Source: Clostridia bacterium
Lineage (GTDB): Bacteria > Bacillota_A > Clostridia > Christensenellales > UBA1242
DNA length: 7,433 bases
Assembly: GCA_017508345.1 (NCBI GenBank)
Contig: JAFVZD010000073.1
Coordinates: 1-7,433 of the forward strand
Direction of reading: 5' to 3'
Shown: one piece after another, positions 5,754-7,433 of the stretch
How the letters are laid out: each line of letters begins with the position of its first letter
How positions within the stretch are numbered: position 1 is the stretch's first letter
Position numbers and translations under genes: made by a program
The notes under the pieces: generated by a model
What the model was told of the DNA's origin: nothing
Databases searched by the model: none
The model's input: only the letters and a program-made list of their open reading frames with translations

Positions 5754-5783
5754 TAGTTTGCTTATTAGTTTAAATTTCTATAC
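5754..5783 (-). promoter_or_regulatory. Candidate sigma-G (forespore) promoter of the germination operon
   Basis: On the minus strand GTATA (5783-5779) and CAAACTA (5760-5754) are separated by 18 bases. The Bacillus sigma-G consensus is roughly G-H-A-T-R, about 18 bases, C-A-T-W-H-T-A; this gives 5/5 and 6/7 matches. Germinant receptor operons are typically transcribed by sigma-G. The predicted start near 5747 would leave a leader of only about 14 nt that just includes the ribosome binding site, which lowers confidence. Confidence 0.4.
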
Positions 5784-5822
5784 AAAAAATCAAATTTTTT
5801 CACTAAAATAATCTTGCCACAC

Positions 5823-5851
5823 TTGACATTTAGTCATCAAAAGTTTACAAT
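5823..5851 (+). promoter_or_regulatory. Near-consensus sigma-A promoter of glnS
   Basis: TTGACA (5823-5828) is a perfect -35 element, and TACAAT (5846-5851) follows after exactly 17 bases. Transcription should start near 5858, giving a leader of about 24 nt that holds only the AAGGAG ribosome binding site (5871-5876). There is therefore no room for a T-box or other attenuator. Confidence 0.85.
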
Positions 5852-5881
5852 AATCTAATATTGATACAAAAAGGAGCATTT

Positions 5882-7433
5882 ATGAAGACATTAACACGCG
5901 AAGAAATCGAGAATATCGAAACCACCAATTTTATCGAGGCTGCTATCAAGCAAGATATGTTGGAGCAAGGTCTGGATCATATAGTTACGCGTTTTCCTCC
6001 TGAGCCTAATGGTTTCCCTCACATAGGACACATCAAGGCTTGTAATATTGACTATTCTATGAAAGAGAAGTTTGGCGGATATATGAATCTCCGTATGGAT
6101 GACACCAATCCACTAAAAGAAAGTGTAGAATACGAGAATGCTATAATTGAGGCACTCAAATGGTGCGGATTCAAATGGAGTAGGATTTGTTATGCCAGTG
6201 ACTACTATGAGCAAATGTATGATTGTGCAGTGCTGCTTATCAAAAAAGGTCTAGCATATGTAGATGACATAGATGCAGAGACCTTATCTAGATACCGTGG
6301 CTCACTCACCGAGCCTGGTACCGAGAGCCCTAGCCGTTCCCGTAGCATTGAGGAAAATCTCCGTATGTTTCAAGATATGCGTGATGGCAAGTATGACGAT
6401 GGCGAAGTTGTCTTGCGTGCCAAGATTGATATGGCTAGCCCTAATATGAATATGCGTGACCCTACACTATATAGGGTATTGCGTGCTAATCACTACCGTA
6501 CTGGTGACAAGTGGTGCATCTATCCAATGTACGACTTTGCTCATCCTATTAGCGATGCTATAGAGGGTATTACTCACTCTATGTGTGACCTAGATTTTGA
6601 GAATCACCGCCCACTATATGATTGGGTAGTGCGCGAGTGTGAGTTTGCTAACCCTCCTCGCCAGATTGAGTTCTCTAGACTCAATATTCAGGGTACAGTT
6701 ACAGGCAAACGCTATTTGCGTAAACTCGTGGAGGACAAATTGGTAACTGGTTGGGATGACCCTAGATTGCCTACAATTAGTGGTTTACGCAATCGCGGTG
6801 TGCCTAGCGTGGCACTAATCGACTTTGTAAAACGAGTAGGTGTCACCAAGGTAGAGGATGCACTCATTAGTCCCGAGGTGCTGGACAGTTGTATCCGTGA
6901 CATTCTGAATACTACCGCCACTAGGGCTATGGTAGTAATGGATCCAATCAAACTAACAATTACTAACTACAATAATATAGATGGTGAGATGTTGGAGTTT
7001 GTAGATAATCCAAATAACGAAGATAGTGATACTCACTGGATGAAATTCGGTCGCAACTTGTACATCGAGCGTGAGGACTTTATGATTGATCCTCCTGGCA
7101 AATACCACAGACTCAAGCCAGATGGCTATGTGAGATTGCGCGGTGCTTATATCGTGAAATGTAATGATTACATTCGTGACGCCAATGGTAATGTGACCGA
7201 GGTATTGTGTACTTATGAGCCAGCATCCAAGAGTGGTAACGATCCTAGTGGTATCAAGGACAAAGGCACTATCCACTGGGTTAATGCTGATGACTGTGAC
7301 GATATCTATATCCAAGAGTTGAGTAGCCTAGTCAAGCCAGGTGTTGTATTTGACGGAGATTGGGATATCGCATTCAATACTGATTCATTGCGTGTAGTGC
7401 GTGCCAAGGCAGAGAAATTTGTACTAACTCGTA
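5882..7433 (+). CDS. glnS: Glutaminyl-tRNA synthetase (3' end outside window)
   Basis: This enzyme charges tRNA-Gln with glutamine using ATP. The frame is open from ATG 5882 to the right edge, 517 complete codons, so perhaps the last 5-10 percent is missing (E. coli GlnRS has about 554 residues). The class I catalytic core shows TRFPPEPNG (36-44), the HIGH motif (47-50), NLRMDDTNP, EYRG-like RYRGSLTEPG, the LRAKIDMASP block, KWCIYPMYDFAHPISDAIEG and EGITHSMC. These distinguish GlnRS from bacterial GluRS. The KMSKS-equivalent loop reads VTGKR (273-277) where E. coli has VMSKR, keeping the lysine. WDDPRLPTISGLRNRGV follows, then the beta-barrel anticodon-binding domain from about 345, with MVVMDPIKLTITNY and GTIHWVNADD. 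AAGGAG lies 5 bases before the ATG. The gene is divergent from the germination operon, 148 bp apart. Confidence 0.97.
   Translation, partial: MKTLTREEIENIETTNFIEAAIKQDMLEQGLDHIVTRFPPEPNGFPHIGHIKACNIDYSMKEKFGGYMNLRMDDTNPLKESVEYENAIIEALKWCGFKWSRICYASDYYEQMYDCAVLLIKKGLAYVDDIDAETLSRYRGSLTEPGTESPSRSRSIEENLRMFQDMRDGKYDDGEVVLRAKIDMASPNMNMRDPTLYRVLRANHYRTGDKWCIYPMYDFAHPISDAIEGITHSMCDLDFENHRPLYDWVVRECEFANPPRQIEFSRLNIQGTVTGKRYLRKLVEDKLVTGWDDPRLPTISGLRNRGVPSVALIDFVKRVGVTKVEDALISPEVLDSCIRDILNTTATRAMVVMDPIKLTITNYNNIDGEMLEFVDNPNNEDSDTHWMKFGRNLYIEREDFMIDPPGKYHRLKPDGYVRLRGAYIVKCNDYIRDANGNVTEVLCTYEPASKSGNDPSGIKDKGTIHWVNADDCDDIYIQELSSLVKPGVVFDGDWDIAFNTDSLRVVRAKAEKFVLTR

Noticed and set aside
5852..5881. T-box riboswitch controlling glnS
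   Set aside because: The promoter predicts a leader of about 24 nt, with no specifier hairpin, no T-box sequence and no terminator before the gene.
1..7433. Alternative genetic code with TGA as a sense codon
   Set aside because: None of the seven visible stops is TGA, but all genes read full length with the standard code, without in-frame TGA, and Trp is encoded by TGG at conserved sites.

Overview
The window looks like a piece of chromosome from an AT-rich, endospore-forming Bacillota, most likely a clostridial lineage. Three things support this: a complete GerA-type spore germinant receptor operon, the rpsF-ssb-rpsR operon with a zinc-type (Cys-containing) S18, and strong AGGAGG-like ribosome binding sites before nearly every gene. 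I cannot place it at genus level from sequence alone. All genes read cleanly with the standard code.

Layout from left to right. Bases 3-308 hold the C-terminal end of an unrecognised Gly/Ser/Tyr-rich protein, closed by a strong intrinsic terminator (326-364). Bases 368-601 hold four regularly spaced copies of a 36-bp direct repeat separated by three unrelated 29-31 bp spacers. This has CRISPR-like geometry, but there are no cas genes in the window and the internal substitution pattern is odd. A good sigma-A promoter (660-688) then drives rpsF-ssb-rpsR (773-1872), through a leader of about 78 nt containing a GC-rich hairpin. The operon ends in an intrinsic terminator (1881-1912).

On the minus strand, converging on that operon, lies a tricistronic germinant receptor operon: A subunit (5733-4276), B subunit (4295-3147) and C subunit (3220-1979). 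The genes overlap by 20 and 74 bp. A candidate forespore sigma-G promoter sits in the 148-bp divergent gap. From the same gap a near-consensus sigma-A promoter drives glnS (glutaminyl-tRNA synthetase), which runs off the right edge with about 517 codons present.

The plus-strand genes are housekeeping translation and replication functions. The minus-strand operon would be expressed in the forespore and its products placed in the spore inner membrane. The points most worth a second look are the CRISPR-like repeat array, whose variable bases all fall in the loops of two potential hairpins; the C subunit, which lacks the usual lipoprotein cysteine; and the overlap in which the C subunit's signal segment is encoded inside the basic tail of the B subunit.
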